This document shows positions 8,838 to 17,320 of a DNA stretch of 64,000 nt, one piece after another. A model generated the notes under the pieces. It had not been told where the DNA came from, searched no databases, and was given only the letters and a program-made list of their open reading frames with translations. The stretch's first letter is position 1; each line of letters begins with the position of its first letter. Source of the DNA: Rubellimicrobium sp. (GTDB lineage: Bacteria > Pseudomonadota > Alphaproteobacteria > Rhodobacterales > Rhodobacteraceae). Both the position numbers and the translations under genes were made by a program. The DNA is taken from NCBI GenBank assembly GCA_019454835.1, contig JACFNP010000007.1:23340-87339 (forward strand), written 5' to 3'.

Positions 8838-9700
8838 GCGCACCGACGCTGGAAATCCGCAACCTGACCAAGACCTTCCCGATCCGCACTGCCTTTGGCG
8901 GCAAGGCGGGGGCGGTGACGGCGGTGGACGATGTATCGCTGCGCGTCGCGGCGGGGGCGGTCTACGGGCTGGCCGGGGAATCGGGGTCGGGCAAATCGAC
9001 CATCGCCCGCATGGTCATGGGGCTGACCCGACCCGATTCCGGCGACATCCTGATTGACGGGCAGTCGATCATCGGCGTGAAAAGTCACGCGCATCGCGGG
9101 CGCGTGCAGATGGTGTTCCAGAACCCCGGCGCCAGCCTGAACCCGCGCCGCACCGTGGGCCAGTCGATCCGCGTCGCGCTCGATGCCCACGGCAAGCCCG
9201 CCGCGCGCGTGGGCGACCTGCTCGACATGGTGCAGCTTCCGCGCCATTTCGCCGACCGCTATCCGCACGAACTGTCCGGCGGCCAGAAGCAGCGGGTGGC
9301 CATCGCCCGGGCGCTTGCGGTGGAACCCCGGCTGCTGGTGCTGGACGAGCCGACCTCGGCGCTTGACGTGTCGGTACAGGCCAAGGTGATCGAGCTGCTC
9401 GAGGACCTGGGCCGTGATCTGGGCCTGACCTACCTTTTCATCAGCCACGACCTCAGCCTGATGCGCAACTTCACCGCCGAGGTCGGCGTGCTCTACCGCG
9501 GCCGCATCGTCGAGACCGGCCCGACCGCGCGGGTCTTTGCCGATCCGCAGCACGACTATACGCGGCTCCTGCTGGCCTCGGTTCCGGTGATCTCGGACGA
9601 GGAAGCGGCGCTGCGCCCCGACATTCCCCTCATCAACGGCGAGCTTCCCACGGCCGAGGAACTCCTCGCCCTGCGGCAGGCAGAAAGGAAAAGCGAATGA
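8834..9700 (+). CDS. ABC transporter ATP-binding protein, DppF/OppF type
   Basis: The second ATPase, 288 residues. Walker A is GESGSGKST, the signature is LSGGQKQRVAIARAL, Walker B is LLVLDEPTSALDVS, and the H-loop is FISHDLS. The C-terminus carries the short OppF-like extension seen in peptide importers (DYTRLLLASVPVIS). It starts in an ATGA overlap with the previous ATPase and ends in an ATGA overlap with the hydantoinase-like gene. Transport and enzyme genes are therefore one translationally coupled unit. Confidence 0.94.
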   Translation: MSAPTLEIRNLTKTFPIRTAFGGKAGAVTAVDDVSLRVAAGAVYGLAGESGSGKSTIARMVMGLTRPDSGDILIDGQSIIGVKSHAHRGRVQMVFQNPGASLNPRRTVGQSIRVALDAHGKPAARVGDLLDMVQLPRHFADRYPHELSGGQKQRVAIARALAVEPRLLVLDEPTSALDVSVQAKVIELLEDLGRDLGLTYLFISHDLSLMRNFTAEVGVLYRGRIVETGPTARVFADPQHDYTRLLLASVPVISDEEAALRPDIPLINGELPTAEELLALRQAERKSE

Positions 9701-11235
9701 TCCGCATCGGAATCGACGTGGGCGGCACCAATACCGATGCCGTCATCCTCGACGGTGCCCGCGTGGTGGCGGGCGTGAAGGCGCCCACCTCGGGCGACGT
9801 GATGACCGGCGTGGTCGAGGCGCTGAAGAAGGCGCTGGCCGAGGCCGGGATGCAGGCGTCGCAGGCCGATGTGATGATGATCGGCACCACCCATTTCACC
9901 AATGCCGTGGTGCAGCGCCGCAACCTCGCGCAAACCGCCTGCGTGCGGCTGTGCCTGCCGGCCACCGCATCCCTGCCGCCGATGGTGGACTGGCCCGACG
10001 ACCTGCGCGCGGTGATCGGCGGCCACTGGTGGCTGGCCCATGGCGGCAACGAATTCGACGGCCGCAGGATTTCGCCGCTGGACGAGGCCGAACTGGTCGG
10101 CATCGCCGCCGAAATCCGCGCGAAGGGCATCGCCTCGGTCGCCGTGTCGTCGGTGTTCTCGCCGGTCTCGGACGATATGGAGCGCGAGGCGGGCGCGATC
10201 ATCGCCCGCGAACTGCCCGAGGCGCATGTCACGCTGTCCTCGGACATCGGCCGTATCGGCCTGCTCGAGCGCGAGAATGCCGCCATCATGAACGCCTGCC
10301 TGCGCGACCTGTCGCGCGATGTCGTCGAGGCATTCCGCCGCGCGCTTGCGGGCGTGGGCTTCACGGGACGCTTCTTCCTGACCCAGAACGACGGCACCCT
10401 GATGGATGCCGCCTTTGCCGAACGCTTCCCGGTGCTGACCTTCGCCTCGGGGCCGACCAACTCGATGCGCGGCGCGGCGTTCCTGTCGGGCGTGAAAGAC
10501 GCGATCGTCGTCGATATCGGCGGCACGACGGCGGATGTGGGGTCGCTGCAAAAGGGCTTTCCGCGCCAGGCGACCGTCGCCGTCGAAGTGGGCGGGGTGC
10601 GCACGAACTTCCGCATGCCGGACGTGTTCTCGATCGGGCTGGGCGGCGGCAGCCATGTGCTGGAAGGCGGCGCCAGGGTCGGGCCGACCTCGGTGGGTTA
10701 CGAACTGCTGTCCAAGGCGCTGGTGTTCGGCGGCGACGTGCTGACCGCGACCGACATCGTGGTGGCCGATGGCGGCATCGAACTGGGTGACCCCGCGCGC
10801 GTCGCCGGTCTTGCCCCCGACCTCGTGCGCCGGGCGCGGGACCGCATCGCCGAGATGCTCGAAGACGCGGTCGAACGCGCCCGCGTCAGCCCCGAGCCGC
10901 TGCCGGTCATCGTCGTGGGCGGTGGCTCGATCATCGTCGAGAAGCCGATTGCCGGGCTCGATCTCATCAAGCCCGATCATTTCCCGGTGGCCAATGCCGT
11001 GGGCGCCGCCATCGCCCAGGTCTCGGGCGAGGTGGACCGCGTCTATTCCCTGTCCGAGATGAGCCGCGATGCCGCGCTTGCCGATGCCAAGGCGCAGGCG
11101 ACGGATGCCGCCGTGGCCGCCGGTGCCCGCCGCGACAGCATCGAGATCGTCGATGTCGAGGACGTGCCGCTGGCCTATCTGCCCGGCAACGCCACGCGGG
11201 TACGCGTGAAGGCCGTGGGTGAGCTGAATGTCTGA
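9697..11235 (+). CDS. hydantoinase/oxoprolinase family protein (HyuA-like)
   Basis: A protein of 512 residues with the hydantoinase/oxoprolinase architecture. An N-terminal ASKHA-like nucleotide fold (IGIDVGGTNTDAVIL, residues 3-17) leads to the oxoprolinase A domain, with IVVDIGGTTADVGSL near residue 270 and GLGGGSHV near 313. The family uses ATP to activate and open cyclic amides such as hydantoins or 5-oxoproline, usually with a HyuB-type partner. No HyuB gene is present here; two DUF917 genes follow instead. The stop overlaps the next start by 8 bp. The direct context of an importer makes a catabolic role in the cytoplasm likely. The substrate is not determinable from sequence. Confidence 0.9.
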   Translation: MIRIGIDVGGTNTDAVILDGARVVAGVKAPTSGDVMTGVVEALKKALAEAGMQASQADVMMIGTTHFTNAVVQRRNLAQTACVRLCLPATASLPPMVDWPDDLRAVIGGHWWLAHGGNEFDGRRISPLDEAELVGIAAEIRAKGIASVAVSSVFSPVSDDMEREAGAIIARELPEAHVTLSSDIGRIGLLERENAAIMNACLRDLSRDVVEAFRRALAGVGFTGRFFLTQNDGTLMDAAFAERFPVLTFASGPTNSMRGAAFLSGVKDAIVVDIGGTTADVGSLQKGFPRQATVAVEVGGVRTNFRMPDVFSIGLGGGSHVLEGGARVGPTSVGYELLSKALVFGGDVLTATDIVVADGGIELGDPARVAGLAPDLVRRARDRIAEMLEDAVERARVSPEPLPVIVVGGGSIIVEKPIAGLDLIKPDHFPVANAVGAAIAQVSGEVDRVYSLSEMSRDAALADAKAQATDAAVAAGARRDSIEIVDVEDVPLAYLPGNATRVRVKAVGELNV

Positions 11236-12334
11236 TCGCGACGGATACCCGCTGACCGAGGACGACCTGCTGCCGCTGTCGCTGGGCGCGGCGGTGCTGG
11301 GGACGGGCGGCGGCGGCAACCCCCATATCGGCATGTTGCGGGTGCGCGAACTGATGCGCAAGGGCGCGACCACGCGCATCATCCCGCTGGACGCCCTGCC
11401 CGACGACGCGCTGGTCAGCGAAGTCGGCGGCATCGGCGCGCCGCTGGTCGGGATCGAGAAATTCGAGCAGGGCGAGGAATGCCTGCGCGCCATGCGCGCG
11501 CTGGAAGATTTCACCGGCGAACGTTTTGCCGCCATGATCTCGGCCGAGATCGGCGGCGCCAATTCGATGGAGCCGATCATCACCGGGCTGCAGGCCGGGC
11601 TGCCGGTGCTGGATGGCGACGGCATGGGCCGCGCCTTCCCCGAAGTGCAGATGACCACCTATTTCATCTATGGTGGCAAGCCCTCGCCCGCCGCCATTGC
11701 CGATGAAAAGGGCAACACGCTGGTGTTCCGCGATGTCATCGACATGTACTGGCTGGAACGCTTTGCCCGCGATGCGGCGGTGGCGATGGGCGGGGCGGCG
11801 GGCCTTGCCACCGCGCCGATGCGCGCCGATTTCGTGCGCCGCGTCGCCGTGCCCGATACCGTCACCCAGGCACTGACCATCGGTCGCACCATCCTCGACG
11901 CCCGCAAGCGGCGGCGCAACGTGGTCGACCGGGTGATCGCCGCCACCGGCGCCACATTGTGCTTCACCGGCAAGATCACCGACGTTCGCCGCGAACTGAA
12001 GGGCGGCTTCGTGCGCGGCGAGGCGCGGATCGACGGTCTGGGCGACTGGGCCGGAAGTGAGGCGCGCATCGCCATCCAGAACGAGAACCTCGTCCTCTGG
12101 GTCGACGGCAGGCCGGTGGTCATGGTGCCCGATCTCATCATGAATCTCGAACTCGACACCGGCGAGCCGATCACCACCGAGGTGCTTCGCTACGGCCAGC
12201 GCGTCGCCGTCATCGCCATGCCCGCACATGCGCTGATGAAGACCCCCGAGGCGATGGCCGTCGTCGGTCCGCAATGTTTCGGCTACCCCGAACTGACCTT
12301 TGCACCGCTGGCACATGCGCCGGTGACAGCCTGA
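11228..12334 (+). CDS. DUF917 family protein, paralogue 1
   Basis: 368 residues of the DUF917 family. Visible landmarks are the Gly-rich stretch LGTGGGGNPHIG near residue 22, SAEIGGANSMEP near 105, and LPVLDGDGMGRAFPE near 123. Pfam has, as I recall, linked this family to S-methyl-thiohydantoin desulfurase, a metal-dependent enzyme. Hydantoin chemistry is in any case suggested by the HyuA-like gene it overlaps by 8 bp. It is clearly homologous to the next gene over its whole length. Whether the two form a heteromer or act on different compounds is not shown. Confidence 0.88.
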   Translation: MSDRDGYPLTEDDLLPLSLGAAVLGTGGGGNPHIGMLRVRELMRKGATTRIIPLDALPDDALVSEVGGIGAPLVGIEKFEQGEECLRAMRALEDFTGERFAAMISAEIGGANSMEPIITGLQAGLPVLDGDGMGRAFPEVQMTTYFIYGGKPSPAAIADEKGNTLVFRDVIDMYWLERFARDAAVAMGGAAGLATAPMRADFVRRVAVPDTVTQALTIGRTILDARKRRRNVVDRVIAATGATLCFTGKITDVRRELKGGFVRGEARIDGLGDWAGSEARIAIQNENLVLWVDGRPVVMVPDLIMNLELDTGEPITTEVLRYGQRVAVIAMPAHALMKTPEAMAVVGPQCFGYPELTFAPLAHAPVTA

Positions 12335-12345
12335 GGAGAGGCCCA

Positions 12346-13419
12346 ATGAAGATCATCAGACAGGTGCAGGCCCACGATCTCGACGACATCGCCACCGGCG
12401 GCGCCGTGCTGGGCACCGGCGGCGGCGGCGATCCCTATGTCGGCAAGCTGATGGCCCGCGAGGCGATCCGCAAACATGGCCCGGTGACGCTGGTGGATGT
12501 CGAGGGAATGGCCGACGACGCCCTCATCGTGCCCGCCTGCATGATGGGCGCGCCCACGGTGATGACCGAGAAGCTGCCGCAGGGCGACGAGCTGCTGAAT
12601 GCCTTCAACCAGTTGCAGCGCCTGATGGGCCGCCCCATCGACGCGGTGCTGTGCGGCGAGGCGGGCGGGGTGAATTCGACCATCCCCTTTGCCATTGCCG
12701 CCGCGGCGGGTCTGCCGCTCATCGACGGCGACGGCATGGGCCGCGCCTTCCCCGAACTGCAGATGGAGACCTTCACGCTGCACGGCGTCTCGGCCACGCC
12801 GATGGTGCTGTGTGACGACAAGGGCAACAGCCTCGTGCTCGACACGGTATCGAACGCCTGGACCGAACGTCTGGCGCGCGCGGCCACCATCGAGATGGGT
12901 GGCTCGGCCTTGCTGACCTTCTATCCCATGTCGGGCGCACAGGCGAAAAAGGCCGTCGTGCGCGGCACGCTGTCACTGTGCGCGCGCATCGGCCGCACCC
13001 TGCGCGAGACGCGGGCCGCGCATGGCGACCCGGTGGCGGCGCTGGTCGGTCTGCTGGGCGCGCAGCTGCTGTTCCACGGTCGCGTGCAGGACATCGAGCG
13101 GCGCACCGAGGGCGGCTTCGCCCGCGGTCGCGCCGTTTTCGGCGGGCTTGACGACTGGAAGGACAGCACGCTTCGCATCGACTTCCAGAACGAATTTCTG
13201 ATCGCCGAACGCGATGGCGAGGTGCTGGTGACGACACCCGACCTGATCTCGGTGATCGAGGACGACACGGGGATGCCGGTCACCACCGACTCGCTGCGCT
13301 ACGGCCAGCGCCTCATCGCCATCGCCTTCCCCTGCGACCCGCAATGGCGCACCCCCGAGGGCATCGCCCTCGTCGGCCCGAGGTATTTCGGCTACGATCT
13401 GGACTACCGGGCGTTGTAG
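12346..13419 (+). CDS. DUF917 family protein, paralogue 2
   Basis: 357 residues, the second DUF917 copy. It repeats the landmarks of the first: ATGGAVLGTGGGGDPYVG near residue 15, LCGEAGGVNSTIP near 104, and LIDGDGMGRAFPELQM near 125. The ATG at 12346 has an AGGAG ribosome-binding site at 12333-12337 and follows the previous stop by 11 bp; upstream in-frame codons lie inside paralogue 1. Paralogue divergence is substantial, so this is not a recent duplication. It is the last intact enzyme gene of the operon. Confidence 0.88.
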   Translation: MKIIRQVQAHDLDDIATGGAVLGTGGGGDPYVGKLMAREAIRKHGPVTLVDVEGMADDALIVPACMMGAPTVMTEKLPQGDELLNAFNQLQRLMGRPIDAVLCGEAGGVNSTIPFAIAAAAGLPLIDGDGMGRAFPELQMETFTLHGVSATPMVLCDDKGNSLVLDTVSNAWTERLARAATIEMGGSALLTFYPMSGAQAKKAVVRGTLSLCARIGRTLRETRAAHGDPVAALVGLLGAQLLFHGRVQDIERRTEGGFARGRAVFGGLDDWKDSTLRIDFQNEFLIAERDGEVLVTTPDLISVIEDDTGMPVTTDSLRYGQRLIAIAFPCDPQWRTPEGIALVGPRYFGYDLDYRAL

Positions 13420-13423
13420 GGGG

Positions 13424-14026
13424 GTGGACATACCGGGGGCCGCGCGGTCGTCTTCGTGTCCCGACAGCGCGTATCTCGCAGGCCCGAACAGAGGCGGTAT
13501 CGACCTCATGGCTGTCGCCAGCCGGGAAATGCATGATCTCGCGCGCGAAACAGGCGAGACCGTGCAGATCTGCGCCCGTGACGACGACATGATGACGGTC
13601 GTTGCCATGGCGCGAGGTGATCGGCATATGGGCGTCGCTTCAGATGTCGGGACGCGGGTGCCGTTGAACTGGACGGCATCCGGTCGGCTGCTGCTCGGGC
13701 ATCTGCCCGGCGACGACCGACGCGAGTTCTTCGCCTCGCACGCCCGCCCCTCGACCACGGCTCTGGCTGAAACCGATCCGGTGGCCCTGAGCCGCATGGC
13801 GGGCGAGGAATTTGATGCACGTCTGGCGGTTCAGATGAGCGCGTCGGAATACGCCGTCGCGTGTATCGCCGCGCCGATCCGCGACATTGGAGACACATGC
13901 ATCGCAACCATCTCGATCGTCCTGCCCGAGTCGGTCGCGCGAGCCGAACTCTCGCGTATGGCACAAGCGGTCCGGGGTGCCGCAAGCCGGATCGAAACGG
14001 CACTCGGACGAGCATCGCTAGATTGA
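13424..14026 (+). CDS. IclR-type effector-binding domain protein lacking the DNA-binding domain (truncated)
   Basis: About 200 residues (GTG 13424) or 172 residues (ATG 13508) matching only the C-terminal ligand-binding domain of IclR regulators: MHDLARETGETVQI, then TASGRLLLGHLPGD, and CIAAPIRDIGDTCIATISI. The winged-helix part (about 60 residues) is absent. The bases before it belong to the DUF917 gene, which ends four bases upstream. It is therefore either a 5'-deleted regulator remnant or a stand-alone effector domain. Its reading frame is intact over the whole domain. It cannot bind DNA by itself, so control of the operon probably rests with the LuxR-type protein (inference). Confidence 0.7.
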   Translation: MDIPGAARSSSCPDSAYLAGPNRGGIDLMAVASREMHDLARETGETVQICARDDDMMTVVAMARGDRHMGVASDVGTRVPLNWTASGRLLLGHLPGDDRREFFASHARPSTTALAETDPVALSRMAGEEFDARLAVQMSASEYAVACIAAPIRDIGDTCIATISIVLPESVARAELSRMAQAVRGAASRIETALGRASLD

Positions 14027-14190
14027 AGCAGGTGCCCGGTTCCGGCATCTGGTGGATAGGGTCCGCGATGGACCGCCCCGGCCCGACGGCAGCTTCGGCA
14101 CGGGCCGCGTGTTCAGTCAACCTGTGCGCGTCATCCAGGGTGCCGTGCGCCCGCGTACATGCCCGCCACGGCCCGCCGCACACGGTGCCA

Positions 14191-15129
14191 TCAAGACATC
14201 TGTGCCCGCCGGGCGAGATGCACGCCCGCCAGCATGCAGCGCACCGAGCCGCCGGCCAGTTCTATCGTGGGCACCGCCAGCGGCAGGATCGTGGCATGGC
14301 GTTCGATCACGACAATCTGGTCGGGGCGCAGGCTGGCGAGTGCGCGCTCGGACAGCGCCAGAACCGCACCTTCACGACCCTGCAGCTCGATCGCATTGCC
14401 CGCAAAGCTTTCGATCTGATCCATGTCCAGTGCGATCACGTCACGGCCGGGTTCGCGCAGGCGGGCGGCGATTTCGGCGCGCCGCCCGGCATCGGGGATG
14501 GCATCCAGACCTGCCATGGCAAAATGGGTTCCGATGCACATCAGCACGTTGGTATGGTAGATTGGCTGCCCCTGGCGGTCCGCAGCGGAAAACATCATCG
14601 GTTCAAAGTTGAAATGGGTGCAGAACCGCTCCAGCGCGACCTCGTCGGCACGGCGCGAGCGCGTGACATAGGCGACCCGGACGATATGGTCGAGGACCAT
14701 CGCGCCGGTCCCTTCTAGGTAGATGCCGTCCTGTTCGAGTCCCGAGTAGTCGATCACATCCTGCACACGGTAGGCGCGTTTCAGCATCTCGATGATGTCG
14801 GGGCGGCGTTCGGGGCGGCGGCTGGGTGAATACATCGGGTAGATCGCGACATGCCCGCCGGAATGGGTCGAGAACCAGTTGTTCGGAAAGACCGAATCCG
14901 GGGTCTGGTCGCCCTCGTCCTCGAACAGGTGCACGGTGACACCTGCGCCCTCCAGCCGCTCGGCGGCCTTCGTCACCTCGTCATGGGCTGCAAGGGCGAC
15001 GGCGCGGGGGCTGCAACCGTCGGCGGGGGCCTGAAAGGAATTGTCTGCAACCGTGGCCGGGTTGGGGGTGAACCAGTGCGGGCGGATCATCACCACCGAA
15101 GCCGGGGCCTGCGCGGAATAGCGGCTCAT
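14191..15129 (-). CDS. ctlX: citrulline utilization hydrolase, CtlX type (amidinotransferase/dimethylargininase fold)
   Basis: 312 residues of the guanidine-modifying enzyme superfamily. The N-terminus (VVMIRPHWFTPNP, then ADNSFQ) is typical of the CtlX group. The catalytic Cys is in SVRCMLAG (about residue 298) and a catalytic His in IGTHFAMAG. CtlX members are annotated as citrulline hydrolases, giving ornithine, CO2 and ammonia. The gene starts within the ATGA overlap with the ornithine cyclodeaminase stop, so the two steps from citrulline to ornithine to proline are coupled. Its stop faces the IclR-like ORF. The 164 bp between them hold no recognisable gene. Confidence 0.82.
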   Translation of the reverse strand: MSRYSAQAPASVVMIRPHWFTPNPATVADNSFQAPADGCSPRAVALAAHDEVTKAAERLEGAGVTVHLFEDEGDQTPDSVFPNNWFSTHSGGHVAIYPMYSPSRRPERRPDIIEMLKRAYRVQDVIDYSGLEQDGIYLEGTGAMVLDHIVRVAYVTRSRRADEVALERFCTHFNFEPMMFSAADRQGQPIYHTNVLMCIGTHFAMAGLDAIPDAGRRAEIAARLREPGRDVIALDMDQIESFAGNAIELQGREGAVLALSERALASLRPDQIVVIERHATILPLAVPTIELAGGSVRCMLAGVHLARRAQMS

Positions 15130-16178
15130 CGGGCGGCACCGGGCCGGGCGGCGTCCTGTGGCGGCGTCAGCATCCCGAACAGATTGCGCGGGTCGGATGG
15201 CGCAACGATCAGATCGATCTCGGTGAAGAACGGCGTGTTCCGGATACGGTCATGGATCAGCCGCAGCACCGAGAAATCCTCGATTCCGAACCCGACCGAA
15301 TCGAACAGGGTCACCTGGCTGGCCGACCGCCGCCCCTGAATCTGACCCGCGATCACACGCCACAGTTCGGTCACCGGAAAGTCGGCGGGCTTGCTCTGGA
15401 TTTCGCCCTCGATCCGGGTCTGCGGCGGGTATTCGACGAAGACATCGGCGCGATCAAGGATCTCGGCCTGCAATTCGGTCTTGCCGGGGCAGTCGCCGCC
15501 GACCGCGTTCAGATGCACGCCCGCGCCGACCATGTTGGCTGACAGAACGGTTGCGTTGCGCTTGTCCGCAGTGATGGTGGTGATGATGTCGGCACCCAGC
15601 ACGGCCTCTTGCGCCGAGGCGCAGGTCCTGATGTCGATGTCGACGCCGTGACGCGCCATGTTGCTGCGGAACTTGGCGACCGAGTCCGGGTCGATGTCGA
15701 ATACCTGCAGGCGGCGGATGCCCAGAAGCGTCGCAAAGGCAAGCGTCTGGAACTCGGACTGGGCGCCGGCCCCGATCAGCGCCATCACCGCCGAATCCTG
15801 CCGCGCCAGATGGCGGGCCGCCAGCGCCGAGGTAACGGCGGTGCGCAAGGCGGTGGCGATCGTCATCTCGCTGAGCATGAGCGGATAGCCGGTCACGACA
15901 TCGGCCAGCACGCCGAAGGCCCCCACCGTCTGCAGTCCGAGCAGGGGGTTGCCGGGATGGCCGTTCACATATTTGCAGCCATAGAGGCGGCCGTCGCTGG
16001 CGGGCATGAGCTCGATCACGCCGACATCGGAATGCGAGGCAAGGCGCGGCGCCTTGTCGAACTCTTCCCAGCGGCAGAAGTCCTCGGTCATGTAGTCGGC
16101 CAGGGCGGCCATGAACTGCTCGATCCCCGTTTGCGCAAGCAGATCGACAAGGTTCTGCGGACTGACGAACTGCACCAT
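15126..16178 (-). CDS. ornithine cyclodeaminase
   Basis: 350 residues of the ornithine cyclodeaminase/mu-crystallin family, which converts L-ornithine to L-proline and ammonia with bound NAD. The dinucleotide-binding loop reads ALIGAGAQSEFQ near residue 133. The substrate region includes GCKYVNGHPGNP near residue 72, and a conserved TDP-like segment near FDIDPDSVAKF follows the Rossmann turn. It is first in a two-gene unit with ctlX and divergent from an AsnC-type regulator. The 126 bp between the divergent starts include an inverted repeat likely to be the operator. Confidence 0.92.
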   Translation of the reverse strand: MVQFVSPQNLVDLLAQTGIEQFMAALADYMTEDFCRWEEFDKAPRLASHSDVGVIELMPASDGRLYGCKYVNGHPGNPLLGLQTVGAFGVLADVVTGYPLMLSEMTIATALRTAVTSALAARHLARQDSAVMALIGAGAQSEFQTLAFATLLGIRRLQVFDIDPDSVAKFRSNMARHGVDIDIRTCASAQEAVLGADIITTITADKRNATVLSANMVGAGVHLNAVGGDCPGKTELQAEILDRADVFVEYPPQTRIEGEIQSKPADFPVTELWRVIAGQIQGRRSASQVTLFDSVGFGIEDFSVLRLIHDRIRNTPFFTEIDLIVAPSDPRNLFGMLTPPQDAARPGAAR

Positions 16179-16253
16179 GGCGGTCTCCTGAAAGCATTGC
16201 CTGGAGCAAGGGTAGGCCGGTGCAGTTATCCAGCAAAACTTGCAATTATGCTT

Positions 16254-16272
16254 GTGATGAATGATAAATCAC
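16254..16272. promoter_or_regulatory. GTGAT-N9-ATCAC inverted repeat, candidate Lrp/AsnC operator
   Basis: A 5-bp perfect inverted repeat with a 9-bp A/T-rich spacer lies in the only A/T-rich patch between the divergent ornithine cyclodeaminase and AsnC-type genes. Lrp-type proteins bind such short-armed sites and often repress their own gene. The site overlaps two possible upstream start codons (16248, 16257). This supports translation from the ATG at 16305 if it really is an operator. Confidence 0.4.
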
Positions 16273-16304
16273 GCACATTGCGCAGCACGGGCAGGCATAT
16301 CGCC

Positions 16305-16730
16305 ATGCACATCTTCGACGAACTGGATCACCGACTCATCGCCCTGCTGCGCGAGGACGGGCGCGCCCCGGTTTCCCGGCTGGCTGCGGCGCTGAACGTG
16401 TCGCGCGCCACCGTGCAGGTGCGGATGGAGCGGCTGCTGCAGTCCGGGGCACTTCTGGGTTTCACCGCGCGCGTGCGCGAGGATCACGCCGATGGCGCGG
16501 TGCGCGCGATCATGCTGATCGAGGTGGCGGGACGCTCGATCACCGCCGTCATCCGCCGGCTGCGCGGCCTGCCCGAGCTGTATACCTTGCACACCACGAA
16601 CGGAGGCTGGGATCTGGTGGCCGAAATCCGCGCCGCCAATCTGCACGATTTCGACCGCCTGCTGCGCGAGGTGCGCAGCATCGAGGGCGTCCTGAACAGC
16701 GAGACGAGCATCCTGCTCAGTTCGGTCTAG
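16305..16730 (+). CDS. Lrp/AsnC-family transcriptional regulator
   Basis: 141 residues. The N-terminal winged helix reads LDHRLIALLREDGRAPVSRL, with ATVQVRMERLLQSG as recognition helix. The C-terminal RAM/AsnC ligand domain spans about residues 65-141 (IMLIEVAGRSI, then HTTNGGWDLVAEI). The ATG at 16305 gives a normal AsnC length. Starts at 16248 or 16257 would add 16-19 residues and place the start inside the inverted repeat. Divergent orientation to the citrulline/ornithine pair indicates it regulates these genes in response to an amino acid (inference). The 128 bp to the convergent tadA stop hold only a small GCCCC/GGGGC hairpin. Confidence 0.9.
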   Translation: MHIFDELDHRLIALLREDGRAPVSRLAAALNVSRATVQVRMERLLQSGALLGFTARVREDHADGAVRAIMLIEVAGRSITAVIRRLRGLPELYTLHTTNGGWDLVAEIRAANLHDFDRLLREVRSIEGVLNSETSILLSSV

Positions 16731-16858
16731 CTGCGCCCTGTCACCAGGTTGCCCCTTCGGGGCCGATCCGGGAGGGCGGTGCATGCGGATGGTTTGCGTG
16801 CCGTCCGCGCGCCAGCCGCCCCCAATATACCGCCCCCGCGCCTTCCCGCAGACGCCCC

Positions 16859-17308
16859 CTACCGCCGCCCGGCGAAGAAATCGCGCAGGAGGCGCGCCGA
16901 ATCGGTCCCGGCGATGCCGTCGAAGACCTCGGGCGCGTGGTGGCATTGCGGGTGGGCAAAGACCCGCGCGCCGTGGGCGACGCCGCCTGCCTTGGGGTCG
17001 GCGGCGCCGTAGTAGAGCCGCGCGATCCGCGCCAGCGAGATTGCCCCCGCGCACATCGGGCAGGGTTCCAGCGTCACATGCAGTTCATGGCCCGGCAGCC
17101 GTTCCGACCCCGCCGCCCGGCAGGCCGCGCGCAGCGCGAGGATTTCGGCATGGGCGGTCGTGTCGCAAAGCTCGCGCACCCGGTTGCCCGCCCGCGCCAC
17201 CAGCCGCCCGCCGGGAGCCACGACCACGGCGCCCACCGGCACCTCGCCGCGCGCCGCCGCCGCCCGCGCCTCGTCGAGTGCCAGGTCCATCCAGCCGCGC
17301 GATGTCAT
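16859..17308 (-). CDS. tadA: tRNA(Arg) adenosine(34) deaminase
   Basis: 149 residues with the complete cytidine/deoxycytidylate deaminase zinc site: TAHAEILALR (His and catalytic Glu) and LEPCPMCAGAI (two Cys). It converts the wobble adenosine of tRNA-Arg(ACG) to inosine, an essential step in reading CGN codons. Length and motifs match TadA rather than guanine deaminase. It is preceded on the same strand by mipZ with a 12-bp gap, so the two are probably cotranscribed. Confidence 0.95.
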   Translation of the reverse strand: MTSRGWMDLALDEARAAAARGEVPVGAVVVAPGGRLVARAGNRVRELCDTTAHAEILALRAACRAAGSERLPGHELHVTLEPCPMCAGAISLARIARLYYGAADPKAGGVAHGARVFAHPQCHHAPEVFDGIAGTDSARLLRDFFAGRR

Positions 17309-17320
17309 GGCCCCGCCCGC

